Source: Apostichopus californicus
Taxonomy: Eukaryota; Echinodermata; Holothuroidea; Aspidochirotida; Stichopodidae
DNA length: 22,786 bases
Assembly (NCBI GenBank): GCA_020650975.1
Contig: JAIPMN010002811.1
Location: 1-22,786, forward strand
Reading direction: 5' to 3'
Shown piece after piece: positions 10,341 through 18,353 of this stretch; the first letter of the stretch is position 1; each line of letters opens with the position of its first letter. The notes under the pieces were generated by a model. That model was not told the DNA's origin and ran no database searches. It worked only from the letters and a program-made list of their open reading frames with translations. The position numbers and the translations under genes were made by a program.

Positions 10341-10403
10341 GATCTTTATCTATGTCCACGCAAACCGCCCTTTGGGCGGTTTGTGTGGACATCGGTAAAG
10401 ATC
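10341..10403. repeat. 63-base near-perfect foldback (30-base arms, TTT loop)
   Basis: Arms 10341-10370 and 10374-10403 are complementary at 27 of 30 positions around a TTT centre, with a GC-rich inner stem ACCGCCC/GGGCGGT. In RNA it would form a hairpin of about pre-miRNA size. It could also be a miniature foldback repeat. Confidence 0.8.
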
Positions 10404-10418
10404 AAGCATTCACCTTAC

Positions 10419-10560
10419 CTTAGAGTAGACTACACATTGTCCGTTTTGGAGCAGTCATTAATGAATACATAATTATGCATGCATTAGATTGAGCTTAGTT
10501 AGACGTGCACACTGTAAGCGATTGTGAATTCTGTTACTTGTTAGTATACTTTGACTAAGT
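10419..10560 (-). promoter_or_regulatory. Candidate non-coding first exon or promoter area of the dynein gene
   Basis: A strong minus-strand donor, CTAAG|GTAAGG, lies at 10419/10418. An upstream non-coding exon is required by the acceptor in front of the start codon, and this is one of several possible donors between 7.3 and 11.4 kb. The 5' boundary given is arbitrary. TAGGCCTA-like words follow at about 10560-10620. There is no direct evidence of transcription. Confidence 0.2.
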
Positions 10561-12166
10561 TAGGCCTAATGTTTAGGCCATGTAAAGTGAATATTGTAAT
10601 TGTGTAGGCCTAGGCTTGGCTTAACGTTACACTGTTCAAGGCCGATAAGGCTGCTCCCGTAAGGTATCGCATACGTGTTCCGGTACTCGATTGCAATAGT
10701 AATCGAACACAATAAAAGAGCGATTACTTGGGAAAATGCCATCATATATGTACCGTTTAGCTTACAGTCACTTAATTTACTTACAGAAGAATACCACTGA
10801 AATCTTGCCTCACACCAAATACTTGTCTGAAATATCTATAGCACTGATACAATGCAAGTTTGCAACAGTGAATTACCAAGGATTGTAAACATGTTAAGTT
10901 CTGTCATTAACGCGTCACACACGTATGTGTCAGTGCTTAAAAACATACCTCGAAAAAAAAAGCTATTAGTTATACCTGTTAAAAGAATTGTGTGAATGCA
11001 CATCTTAATATTAATTAGAAAATTTGGATTGAAAGGATTTCTTAAGATTTTATTCATGGATTTCTTCCGTTCCATTGGACCGAACTCCTCATTCGATAAA
11101 AAAAAACGCTATCGTGGTAGTACATGGTAGTACAACTCCCTGAGAAACTTATACGCGTGTATACATTCTCCTTTATAAACTTTCCGTCTAAAAATAGTGT
11201 TTTTGGTTATAGATCAGGGTGGGTATACGACTTGATGTATCTTATTTATTTATTTAATTACTTAATTAATTTTATTTCAACTTCCAAGGGTAAACTCATT
11301 CAGCGATACGATAAATAACGATCGTAGGGGATTTGGGATGGCTCGGGGCAGTTACTTACCCACCCCACGACGAACACTGGTGAAGGATTATTGTTCTCAT
11401 TAATAACTTACAGCACTTGAATACATACAAAAAATACAGACGATTGTAGTTTGAATAGTAGGAGTTTGAAATGAATATTAAAACACCTGCATGAGATAAG
11501 AAAAAAAATGTTAAAAAGTCACACACATGGTGCCGCCGGTAAAACGTGCATGCCTGTGTCAAGTTATATAACTGCATGTTTACAAGTAAAAATACTGTAT
11601 CGTCTTCATGAAATTATTGGCTTAACCACAAGTACATATCGTAGGCCTATTCACCTCCGGGCCTGCCCCAGGATTTTGTGACTATAGATATTTCATAAAG
11701 GCCTACCTAATCGAATGTCGAATGTTAGACTCCAGCTCTCTTCTTCAAAATGGCAATAAAAAATATCGACAAACTATGTCCAAAATTAGCAAGAAACACG
11801 GAAAATTTCATCAATTTATGCATGTTGACCTATCGTACGTTACCCTTATACTATAGTTCAAACATATTTTGTAAGGTTTTAAATGCTTTGTCATCAATTT
11901 TTTCTATACCAAATCATTGTCACTACATAGTCCCTTTAATTTGATTTGTTAATTTAAAGCAATGGATTAATATCATCCTGCAAGCCACGCGTCAGAATGG
12001 CATATATCACGAATATCGACTTATGTAATTTTATAATTTATTTGTACCACTGGTATTTATTATCATCAAACCGTTGTTCCACGACTTCTACTCTCTGACA
12101 TCATGATATCGTAAACTTGCGTCCTCACATAGTGTGTATGGTTATACAAATAATGAATGGTTATGA
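10561..12166. other. A+T-rich stretch without recognised genes
   Basis: The stretch contains TAGGCC-type words (about 10562-10616), a TTATTTATTTATTTAATTA tract near 11241-11275 and many stop codons in all frames. No conserved protein or RNA gene was recognised. Confidence 0.6.
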
Positions 12167-12283
12167 GTGCAATAGTGCAAATATGTCATGAGTTGAAAGA
12201 TGGAATGTTCCATTCAACGAGGCGCAGCCGAGTTGAATGGAACATTCCATCTTTCAACGAATGAAATATTTGCACTATTGCAC
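12167..12283. repeat. Foldback element with 52-base arms and 13-base loop
   Basis: Arms 12167-12218 and 12232-12283 match at 49 of 52 positions as inverted repeats and surround the loop GAGGCGCAGCCGA. The arms begin GTGCAATAGTGCAAATAT and end GGAATGTTCCATTCAAC. The structure looks like a foldback MITE or the palindromic tip of a larger element. The assembly gap starts 12 bases after it. Confidence 0.88.
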
Positions 12284-12294
12284 GAATGGAAACC

Positions 12295-12304
12295 NNNNNN
12301 NNNN
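12295..12304. other. Assembly gap (10 N)
   Basis: Ten N characters; true size unknown. The gap is flanked by a foldback on one side and a GC palindrome plus purine tract on the other, both hard to sequence. Confidence 0.99.
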
Positions 12305-12480
12305 CGTTGGGGGCGCGCGCCCCCCGGGTAAGAAAAAGAGGAGAGAAAAAAAAAGAGAAGAAAAAGAGGGGAAAAAAGAGGAGGAGAGGAGGGAAAGGAA
12401 AAGAAAAAGAGAGAAAAAGGAGAAAAGGAGGGAGTAAAAGAAAAACGCAAAGACACCGGGAAGAGAAAGAGGAACAGTGA
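12305..12480 (+). repeat. GC palindrome followed by purine-rich (GA)n-like tract
   Basis: GGGGGCGCGCGCCCCC near 12308-12324 is self-complementary. From about 12330 to 12480 the plus strand is almost entirely G and A (GAGAAAAAG/GAGGAGAGG mixtures). This is low-complexity sequence; open frames across it are not genes. Confidence 0.8.
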
Positions 12481-12847
12481 CATCATTACAGCGCTGATCC
12501 CTATTATATAATAATACACAGGGTAGCCAGTGACGGATCGAGGATTTTCGGAATGGGCGCGCGCCTCACCCTACCCCTTACACCGTCAACTCCATTTTTG
12601 ACGTTTCCATTTTTACTCTGTCACTAATTTATCTATATATATATACTATATTTGGTCTGTCATAACGCGTGTGTGTGTGTATATGAACCTGCTATGATAC
12701 CAACTGTGGCTGGTCTCGAACTCGACCGTGTAGTTACGCATTTCGGGAAGGGGGAGACCGCCCCCCCCCCCCCTTGAGCATATTTTTTTTATGATATCGC
12801 TAGTAATTTCAAAATAAAAAATGCTTAAATGCAACTAACAAGGACTG
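12481..12847. other. Low-information stretch with short simple repeats
   Basis: It contains a GACGGATCGAGGATTTTCGG word resembling the dispersed repeat at 22166-22480, a GT/TA tract (12670-12683) and a C-run (12761-12774). No gene was seen. Confidence 0.5.
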
Positions 12848-12928
12848 GGAAGTGCCATTTCCAGCAATCTGTGAGGCATTTTCGGCCAAAAATTTCTTGT
12901 ACGCTTCGCGCCAACTCATGGTGGCGCT
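12848..12928. repeat. Dispersed repeat, copy 1
   Basis: It shares GAAGTGCCATTTCC, TTTCTTGTACGC, CGCGCCAAC and ATGGTGGCGCT in the same order and orientation as 13970-14049, with clear divergence between. C/G-rich flanking words (GCTTCGCCCCTCCC) continue to about 12990. Confidence 0.75.
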
Positions 12929-13160
12929 ACGCTTAGATAGTTTGCCTACAGGCTTCGCCCCTCCCTTGGCAAATTCTTCGCTACGCGCCTGTTTGAATTT
13001 GTAAAGCAAACAGCAGATATCACATCATACCAGTGAGCATGAAAATGGCGTTACAGGATGAACACCCTTAAAACTGTCTATGTTTGAAGTCATGGGCGTA
13101 GGAGCCTAATTTGATTTGGGGGCTGTAACGACTTAGTAGTAGTAGTAAGTTGAGTCTCGT

Positions 13161-13575
13161 CTATCCGACATGCTCAGTGATCAACCTCCACCACGTATCA
13201 CGATCTTGCGCAAAGTTTATTACTTCCTCGAATTTGTTAATGTTAACGTCCTTTAATTGCGACTTTATTTCCAAGCAAGGTAGTCACGGGCCTTCCTACT
13301 GGTTTAGCAGTATGTCTCAATGCTTCTCTTAAAGCAACCTTTGCTGGAGCGTCCTCCTCGAGTCTTGCTACATGACCGAAAAATCTCAATCTTCTATAAG
13401 CGACTATGGATGACCAAGGTGTTTGGTTGGTTTCATTGTAGAGCTCATCGTTTGATAACCAATTGTTATTGGTCCATCTAATGTTGAGAATATTACGAAG
13501 CAGTCTCCTTTGAAAAGTGTCAATTTTTCGATCAAGATCCTTCGTTATGCCCCACAGTTCGCAATTGTAACGACT
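13161..13575 (-). pseudogene. 5'-truncated non-LTR retrotransposon reverse transcriptase, C-terminal end
   Basis: The minus strand encodes YNCELWGITKDLDRKIDTFQ, RRLLRNILNIRW and RLRFFGHVARLEEDAP. These are hallmarks of the region after the reverse transcriptase core of RTE/CR1-like LINEs. The frame breaks between about 13290 and 13256 and resumes with LKDVNINKFEEV...AQDRDTWWRL, ending at a TAG at 13161-13163; the AQDR.xW word is also typical. A TAC-type simple tail at about 13133-13147 marks the 3' end. Upstream of about 13575 the open frame runs into GCGCGC-rich repeat sequence, so the element is 5'-truncated, as LINE insertions usually are. Clade assignment is tentative. Confidence 0.8.
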
Positions 13576-13969
13576 TGCCCGCCAAAAATAACCAAATTTT
13601 TTTGCGCGCTCCGCGCGCTTTAACATGTTAATGTCAATATCATATAAGCCAGCGTCGGTTATTACAGTGCATGCCATAGTGTACCGTACGGTCCGTGAAA
13701 GTTGCGCAGTATACCGCGGGATGCTAATGTAAACAACGAAATGCTTTATGTAGATGGAGAAAACCTTGAAAAGTGGGGCTGACGGGTATTGTGGGCCGCG
13801 ACGTAGAGTCACCTACAAAAGCAATGATCCACAGGACATGCGATGAGGTCGAACATGATTTGTGACTGGTGACAATCTTCAAAAAAGTTATGGATGGAAA
13901 AAAAACTATTGGGAAATACTTGGTTCTCAGGCAAAAAGTGTACATCTGGTTGCTCATTTTCAAGCCCGA
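13576..13969. repeat. Repeat-derived mosaic between LINE fragment and dispersed repeat copy 2
   Basis: It begins with an inverted GCGCGCTCCGCGCGC motif next to a T-run, followed by sequence open on the minus strand but lacking protein similarity. The part from about 13930 (TACATCTGGTTGCTCATTTT) leads into dispersed repeat copy 2 and probably belongs to the same family. Confidence 0.45.
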
Positions 13970-14049
13970 GAAGTGCCATTTCCGGTGATCTAGGGGGTAT
14001 CAAAACCAGAAATTTTCTTGTACGCTGCGCGCCAACCGATGGTGGCGCT
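13970..14049. repeat. Dispersed repeat, copy 2 (abuts the truncated copia element)
   Basis: This is the second copy of the family at 12848-12928, with the words AGTGCCATTTCCGGTGATCT and CGATGGTGGCGCT. Its end at 14049 coincides with the point where RNase H coding sequence of the copia element stops, so this is a junction between two repeats. Confidence 0.75.
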
Positions 14050-14308
14050 CTTCTCCAAAAAGGAAGATGAAATAACCGCCTTGACTACCTCCATCTGGAA
14101 GATTGCCTAATGAGGCATCACTGTATATGAGTAGTTTTAATGCACTCCTGTGGCCAAGCTGTGGGAATATAAGAGTGACATTCTCTGACTGAACTCTCCG
14201 AACTACCTTATTGGTTTCAAGGAGATCTGAATTGGCTTTCTTAAATACAGCACTTAGAGAACAGGCATCAAATAGAATATCAGGTCTGGTCTGGTTATAG
14301 CAATCCAC
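14050..14308 (-). pseudogene. copia RNase H domain, partial
   Basis: The frame encodes NQTRPDILFDACSLSAVFKK, then HRSALKLLIYSDASLGNLPD and GGSQGGYFIFLFGEE. The YSDAS Asp is a catalytic RNase H residue and the Gly-rich strand follows as expected. Coding similarity ends at about 14050, where dispersed repeat copy 2 starts. The C-terminal half with the remaining catalytic residues is absent. The linking segment 14309-14390 is out of frame with both neighbours, so at least one indel separates this domain from the reverse transcriptase. Confidence 0.75.
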
Positions 14309-14390
14309 ATGATTTGCCCCACTTTGGAACGCATGAGCTCCAATTCCTCCGAAGTAAAGAAATCTTCTTTCTGCCTTTCTCTCTCTTTGC

Positions 14391-15323
14391 TTATGTGGAT
14401 GGGATTATAGACTTGGCATAGTCCTGTTGATCCAATCTAATCATGCCTTTCCTGGATTCCAAATGAAGGCCTATGTACCTGAAGGACTCCGATACCTCCA
14501 GCCCAACACAAAAATGACTCCTTATCTTGTCAATAATGTCAGTTTTAAAGCTTTCCTCCCCAGCCCAAATAAAATCGTCCACATGACTGGCTAGAAGTCC
14601 ATTTAACTTGCCATTTTTGAACCAGTAAAAGACGGTGGGGTCCACCGTGGAAATGCTTGCTCCACACTTTACCATGACATCCTTTACCCTGTTGTACCAG
14701 CAGAGTAAGGCATCGCTTAAGCCATATACGCATTTCTGAAGATGCCATACAACATGATTAACTTTGGCTTCTACTGGTGGTTTGATGAAAATATTTCTCT
14801 TTATTTGAGCTCTTTGTAAAAAAGCAGTTTTAATGTCCATAGACTCAAGTTGCCATTTGTTTTGTGCAGCTATGGTTATGAGAACTCTCAAAGATTCTTT
14901 GGCACAGGTAGGTGAATCTGTCGGAATGTTATTCCTATCTTTATCTTCAAACCCTCTAGCAACAAGTCTTGCCTTCTTAACACTTCCGTTTGGGTTTTCT
15001 TTGATGGTACATATCCATCTGGTTGAAATGCATTTTTGACCATTGTCTGGGACTTCCTCATAAACTGCAAAATCTTTCCACTTTTGCAATTCCTCTTGCT
15101 TGGCTTCTTTGAATAATAGGTTGTCTAAAATGAAAACTGTTTCTGGAGAATCTCCCCTCTCCTGGGCCATCTTTTCAGGTGTGATAACTTCTAGATTATT
15201 TACACTTTTAAGATCAATGGATTGTGTCAATCCTGCTGATGAATCAGGTTTTAGGTACTGAATATTGAACCAATTTGCGAGTTTCCCTGTAGCCTTCCCG
15301 GCCCTTGACAAAACTTTGACCAC
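14391..15323 (-). CDS. copia reverse transcriptase (open frame within a dead element)
   Basis: This 310-codon stretch is the best preserved part of pol. It encodes the copia-type reverse transcriptase domain. Landmarks are CISTRWICTIK and KARLVARGFED at the N-terminal side, MDIKTAFLQ with the first catalytic Asp, KCVYGLSDALLCWYNRVKD, and SHVDDFIWAG with the paired catalytic Asp residues. HVDD instead of YVDD is common in GalEa-type elements. In an active element it would be part of one gag-pol polyprotein; here it is separated from integrase by frameshifts, and its first ~30 codons belong to the linker. A stop lies at its end, before RNase H. Expression from this locus is unlikely. Confidence 0.9.
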   Translation of the reverse strand: MVKVLSRAGKATGKLANWFNIQYLKPDSSAGLTQSIDLKSVNNLEVITPEKMAQERGDSPETVFILDNLLFKEAKQEELQKWKDFAVYEEVPDNGQKCISTRWICTIKENPNGSVKKARLVARGFEDKDRNNIPTDSPTCAKESLRVLITIAAQNKWQLESMDIKTAFLQRAQIKRNIFIKPPVEAKVNHVVWHLQKCVYGLSDALLCWYNRVKDVMVKCGASISTVDPTVFYWFKNGKLNGLLASHVDDFIWAGEESFKTDIIDKIRSHFCVGLEVSESFRYIGLHLESRKGMIRLDQQDYAKSIIPST

Positions 15324-15778
15324 ATTAGTCGTCCCGTCTTCTCCAGTATATTTAAGATTTTGTCCTACCTGTGGCCTGGTGTAGTGTGGGTCCTCTAATG
15401 CTGGGTATGTCTAGGTTTGGACCTGCTCAGTTTCCGATGCACCATTTCCTACCTGATCTTCGACGCCTTGAAAATAATCTCCTCCACACGATGGGATTCA
15501 TTCTCATCTTCTTCCACCTGGTTACCCTCTTGTGGAATATACCAACACTGTGCCCTTCGATTTGGTTCTCACTTATGTTCTGATACGTTCCCTTTTCCTG
15601 TCGATTATCCTGTTCCCCTACCTTATTAAGACGACATCTATGAACCCGTACATAGCTCCCTCCATGTCTCACAAATACTACCACCCCATCTCTGCCAATA
15701 ACAACACCGGGCCCTAAATTTCCATTCATTACTGTCTTGTCGTTTATAGTACACCCTATCACCAGTGACAAAGTTACC
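15324..15778 (-). pseudogene. copia integrase tail and linker region, frameshifted
   Basis: The frame contains GPGVVIGRDGVVVFVRHGGS followed by YVRVHRCRLNKVGEQDN, a conserved C-terminal integrase/GPGVVI module of copia pol, and then an acidic linker. Compared with the inverted copy, this arm has a 4-base insertion just before GPGVV and a 2-base insertion after HSVGI, so the linker is read in a wrong frame (HKRVTRWKK instead of an acidic stretch). It lies downstream of an in-frame stop shared by both copies. Confidence 0.7.
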
Positions 15779-16126
15779 TCATGTCCTAACTTGCTTTCTC
15801 AGAGCCCTTCTGATCCTCTCTGATGACTCTATAGCAATAAATTCTCTGCGAGCTCTGTGTAGAGCATTAAGATGCCTGGCTACACATTCACTGATGGTGG
15901 TCCCTTCTAGAGCTGGGAGATCATCTGTTAGAGTGGTGGGTAGACATGGGGTGGTACCATAAACTAACTGGTATGGGCTAAAACCATGAATGTTCGCTAG
16001 CGAATTCTTCGCATTCACAGACCAAGCCAGAGCAGTTTCAAGGTCCATGTGTGGAAAACAACTCACTTTGTTCAATATTTCCGTAAGAGTTCTGTTGTGT
16101 CTCTCAAGCAGACCATAATGCTCCAT
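15779..16126 (-). pseudogene. copia integrase, C-terminal part of catalytic core
   Basis: The frame encodes GLLERHNRTLTEILNKV, ALAWSVNAKNSLANIHGFSP, YQLVYGTTPCLPTTL and the helix ALHRARREFIAIESSERIRR. This is the final third of the copia integrase, including the region of the third catalytic acidic residue (LLERHN). It is out of frame with the upstream integrase part because of lesions at about 16115-16142. It ends at a TGA (15779-15781) that the inverted copy shares. Confidence 0.82.
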
Positions 16127-16712
16127 GGGCTATAAGCCGGGTGGTTTTGATAGTTATATTAAAATTTTCTGGCAGGTCATGTAGCTCTGAATTATCAAAT
16201 TCCCTACCATTTTCGGTCAAGATAGATTTGGGAGGCCCATGTACACCAATCCATATCTTCAATAGTTCCTCGCAAATCGTGGAAGACCTTTTATTTGTGA
16301 TCACCACCGCCGCACTGTACCGTGAGAAAAGATCAATAACATGCAAGTACCAAAGGTGTGGGCGAATCTCATGTAGGTCCATTGCGATCATGTCGTTAAA
16401 TGAGTGAGACAATGGCAGACAAACAGCTGGTTTAGGTGGGGCACGCTTAAATTTAACACAGGCGTCACACTTTTGAACAACCTCTTTAAGTTTATCTATA
16501 AGTTCCTTGAAGGCTCCTGCTCCTTTAAGCAGGGGGGTAATCCTTTCCACATTGGCATGACCAAATTGTCTATGTAGTTTGGTGAGTTTCGCCTCATCCC
16601 AAATCTTTTGGGAGATATTGTCTTCCTGTTCTGTTTGCTGCTCAACCGTTGTGCCTACATTCTCTGTGTTTGCAACTAATATCTCTTCAAATTGTTCTGT
16701 GCATTCATCCAC
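16104..16712 (-). pseudogene. copia integrase, zinc-binding and first part of catalytic core
   Basis: It starts DECTEQFEEILVANTENV. It then carries the HHCC zinc-binding set (LHRQFGHANVERI, HX4H; CDACVKFKRAPP, CX2C) and the core with MIAMDLHEIRPH (first catalytic Asp) and ILTENGREFDN. In the last motif the usual catalytic Asp is Glu (codon 16212-16214), whereas the inverted copy has Asp. The reading frame runs off into RLIAHGALWSA and a stop, because of a one-base loss common to both copies. Upstream it is disconnected from protease by a 38-base deletion at about 16712. Confidence 0.88.
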
Positions 16713-16992
16713 TTGATGTGAATTCCAGAGGAATGTGCTGCCCAAAAATTCTGGCGGTGTCATTAGATAGATCTAGAATGGCATTGGCCTTTTTCAAAGA
16801 AACTTTACTTAGTAATAATGGAATATCACAGTTCACCACTTCTGTGGCAATATTGCAGGAAGTGTTTCCTATGATGGCGGGAAGGACGACTTGTTCTTTC
16901 GAGACTACTGTGACTCCATCCACAAACCGAAATTCTTGCCTACTATTTGAATGACTCTCGATACCACTTCCATTAGCCTGAAGTTTGTGAGC
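16705..16992 (-). pseudogene. copia protease, C-terminal part after in-frame stop
   Basis: After the TAA at 16993-16995, translation in the same frame continues with FRFVDGVTVVSKEQVVLPAI, then NCDIPLLLSKVSLKKANAIL and FGQHIPLEFTSSG. These are the distal protease strands of copia/GalEa-like elements. It terminates early (TGA 16705-16707), because 38 bases present in the inverted copy between TCAAGTGG and ATGAATGCAC are missing here. Confidence 0.75.
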
Positions 16993-18084
16993 TTAGTTAT
17001 CTAACCACTTCTGGCCACAAACAGTCTTAGTACAAGCGGTATCAATGACAGCTGTGCCGAAGGCTTCCGTCATGAAAATTTCGTTCTTATCAGCCTCATC
17101 AACATTGCCAAACTTGCTAAACAGTGTAATATTGACTGATTCTTGGCCTGACATATTGTGCTCTGTGTCTTTTATGGGCTGTATTAGATTGACTGACTGT
17201 GGCCTATCTTTATCTGGGCAATCTTTCACCCAGTGAAATACAGACTCACAAACAGCACACTTAGTGCGTTTACCAAACCTAGTAATGGGATTGGTTCCTT
17301 TAAGCTCTGTATTTTGAGGACTGCTGTTCCCATTCCCACTGGGCTTGTTTCTGTAACGATTGTTCGACCTATAACTCCCTTGGCCTTGCCTATACCTAGT
17401 GTCTGTAACATATACACCTTCCACTGGTTCCTGTTTAACACTAGGCCCTAGACTCCCTATGTTTGCATTGCTGTTACTGTTAGGCCTGACCTGGTACATG
17501 TCGTTACCATTACCAGGGGTACTACTGAGCATCGGCCTACCTTCCAAACTTACTGGATATTGACTATGTCTGTCGCCAAAAATTCTTTTCAATGCTGATT
17601 TCATGTTGTTGAATGTTATATCTGTGCATGCTGTGAGGGCCATTTGCCGATCTGTTGTACTAAGATTGGTGTTATCCAGTAGCTTGAATGCCTGCATAGC
17701 ATCCGGTAACTTCATATCATGCTTTTCCATTCTTTTGTAGAACAATTCAAATTGCGCTATGTATGATGTAATTGGATCGTACTCACTTTGCTTGAAGGAT
17801 TCAAACACTCTGTACGCTTCGTACGCACTATCTATCGTGTCCTTTTTGAACACAGAATCCAATTCTTTAAGCAAACTATCAACTCCGTCTTCTTTATTGA
17901 GGGTTTCCGCTTTTATTTCGAGGGCCGTTTCCCTAGCTTTTCCGGTTAGCGTGAGTGCAATTGCGATGGCCTGCTTTTTAGTATCCAGTTCGGTAACTAA
18001 TTGCCACATTTTGACCTCGTTTTTCCATCGGTCATATCCTACATCTTCGCCCAGCTTTGGCGGAATTTTGTACGATTGTGCCAT
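16993..18084 (-). CDS. copia gag with CCHC zinc finger and start of protease
   Basis: A 363-codon frame begins MAQSYKIPPKLGEDVGYDRW, 22 bases after the primer-binding site, which fixes the start. The first 170 residues are the helical gag domain. Residues about 180-260 form a Ser/Asn/Gly-rich linker. A knuckle C276-X2-C279-X4-H284-X4-C289 (CAVCESVFHWVKDC) follows, fitting the nucleic-acid-binding nucleocapsid. The protease begins near residue 340 with AVIDTACTKTVCG, where DTA (348-350) is the aspartic active site. A TAA right after WLDN cuts the protease; similarity continues in the same frame beyond it. Whether it is a mutation or a family-specific readthrough stop cannot be decided, as the inverted copy does not reach this point. 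A mutation is more likely. Confidence 0.88.
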   Translation of the reverse strand: MAQSYKIPPKLGEDVGYDRWKNEVKMWQLVTELDTKKQAIAIALTLTGKARETALEIKAETLNKEDGVDSLLKELDSVFKKDTIDSAYEAYRVFESFKQSEYDPITSYIAQFELFYKRMEKHDMKLPDAMQAFKLLDNTNLSTTDRQMALTACTDITFNNMKSALKRIFGDRHSQYPVSLEGRPMLSSTPGNGNDMYQVRPNSNSNANIGSLGPSVKQEPVEGVYVTDTRYRQGQGSYRSNNRYRNKPSGNGNSSPQNTELKGTNPITRFGKRTKCAVCESVFHWVKDCPDKDRPQSVNLIQPIKDTEHNMSGQESVNITLFSKFGNVDEADKNEIFMTEAFGTAVIDTACTKTVCGQKWLDN

Positions 18085-18106
18085 TTTCTTTAGTCGTAAA
18101 TATTTC

Positions 18107-18118
18107 GCTCTGCTACCA
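18107..18118 (-). promoter_or_regulatory. Primer-binding site for initiator tRNA-Met
   Basis: TGGTAGCAGAGC on the minus strand matches the complement of the animal initiator tRNA-Met 3' end (TGGTAGCAGAGG) at 11 of 12 bases. It lies directly after the candidate LTR end (TTTACA) and 22 bases before the gag ATG, as expected for minus-strand DNA priming. Confidence 0.7.
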
Positions 18119-18237
18119 TGTAAATCTCGTAGGTTTACTTACTTTGATGGCTGTCTACGACCGCTACGTTGCTTATATGACCGTACACACACACACAGTA
18201 AGCACATGATTTAGACAGGGATCCCTTCTCCACAACA
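18119..18237 (-). repeat. Candidate 5' LTR, about 119 bp
   Basis: The segment upstream of the primer site begins TGTTGTGGAG and ends TTTACA, i.e. TG...CA, as LTRs do. It contains an AC/GT run. GalEa-type elements have unusually short LTRs, so the length is plausible. No second LTR is present to confirm the ends, and the outer boundary is a guess based on TG. Confidence 0.45.
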
Positions 18238-18338
18238 TGGCTGCAATCTGGAATATTTATGGAAGGCCGTCGGGGAATAATAACAGAGTCCCAAGGGACG
18301 CCGTACGCGGCTAAAGTCCATAGCCAAAAGCATAGTTA
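18238..18338. other. Spacer between copia LTR end and inverted arm B
   Basis: About 101 bases have no match inside the window. They could be host flanking sequence, the outer part of a longer LTR, or filler DNA at a rearrangement junction. Confidence 0.5.
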
Positions 18339-18353
18339 ACAATTGCCACAGAA

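Larger units (their letters stand above)
15246..16851 (-). repeat. Inverted repeat arm A (within the minus-strand copia copy)
   Basis: The reverse complement of this arm matches 18339-19979 nearly base for base, apart from scattered substitutions and a few indels (38-base deletion, TT insertion, 4-base insertion and smaller ones). A sampled 60-base stretch showed one difference. The match begins at ATTGCCACAG and ends at CAGTACCTAAAACCT. Confidence 0.93.
14050..18237 (-). mobile_element. Ty1/copia-type LTR retrotransposon (GalEa-like), 3'-truncated and inactive
   Basis: The order on the minus strand is candidate LTR, tRNA primer site, gag with CCHC finger, protease, integrase, reverse transcriptase, RNase H. 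Integrase before reverse transcriptase defines the copia (Pseudoviridae-type) order. The style of the motifs (DTACTKTVCG protease, HVDDFIWAG reverse transcriptase, very short LTR) resembles the GalEa group of marine animals; that is recalled family knowledge, not a search result. The element ends inside RNase H at 14050, so the 3' end and 3' LTR are missing. Multiple stops and frameshifts make it non-functional. Confidence 0.88.

Noticed and set aside
12214..12519. Open frames on both strands across the purine-rich tract and the gap
   Set aside because: They run through N characters and low-complexity G/A sequence, so their length reflects missing stop codons, not coding.
13150..13332. Plus-strand frame over the LINE fragment
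   Set aside because: The minus strand carries recognisable reverse transcriptase C-terminal motifs here; the plus frame is a shadow.
14630..14660. HVDD in place of YVDD as a reverse transcriptase lesion
   Set aside because: His at this position is, to my knowledge, common in GalEa-type copia elements, so it is not evidence of inactivation.
14545..15070. Small alternative frames inside the reverse transcriptase
   Set aside because: They overlap the well-conserved 310-codon reverse transcriptase frame and have no similarity of their own.
17759..18214. A 151-codon plus-strand open frame
   Set aside because: It is antisense to gag, which has strong family similarity on the other strand. The same applies to plus-strand frames at 16141-16407 and 16649-16954.
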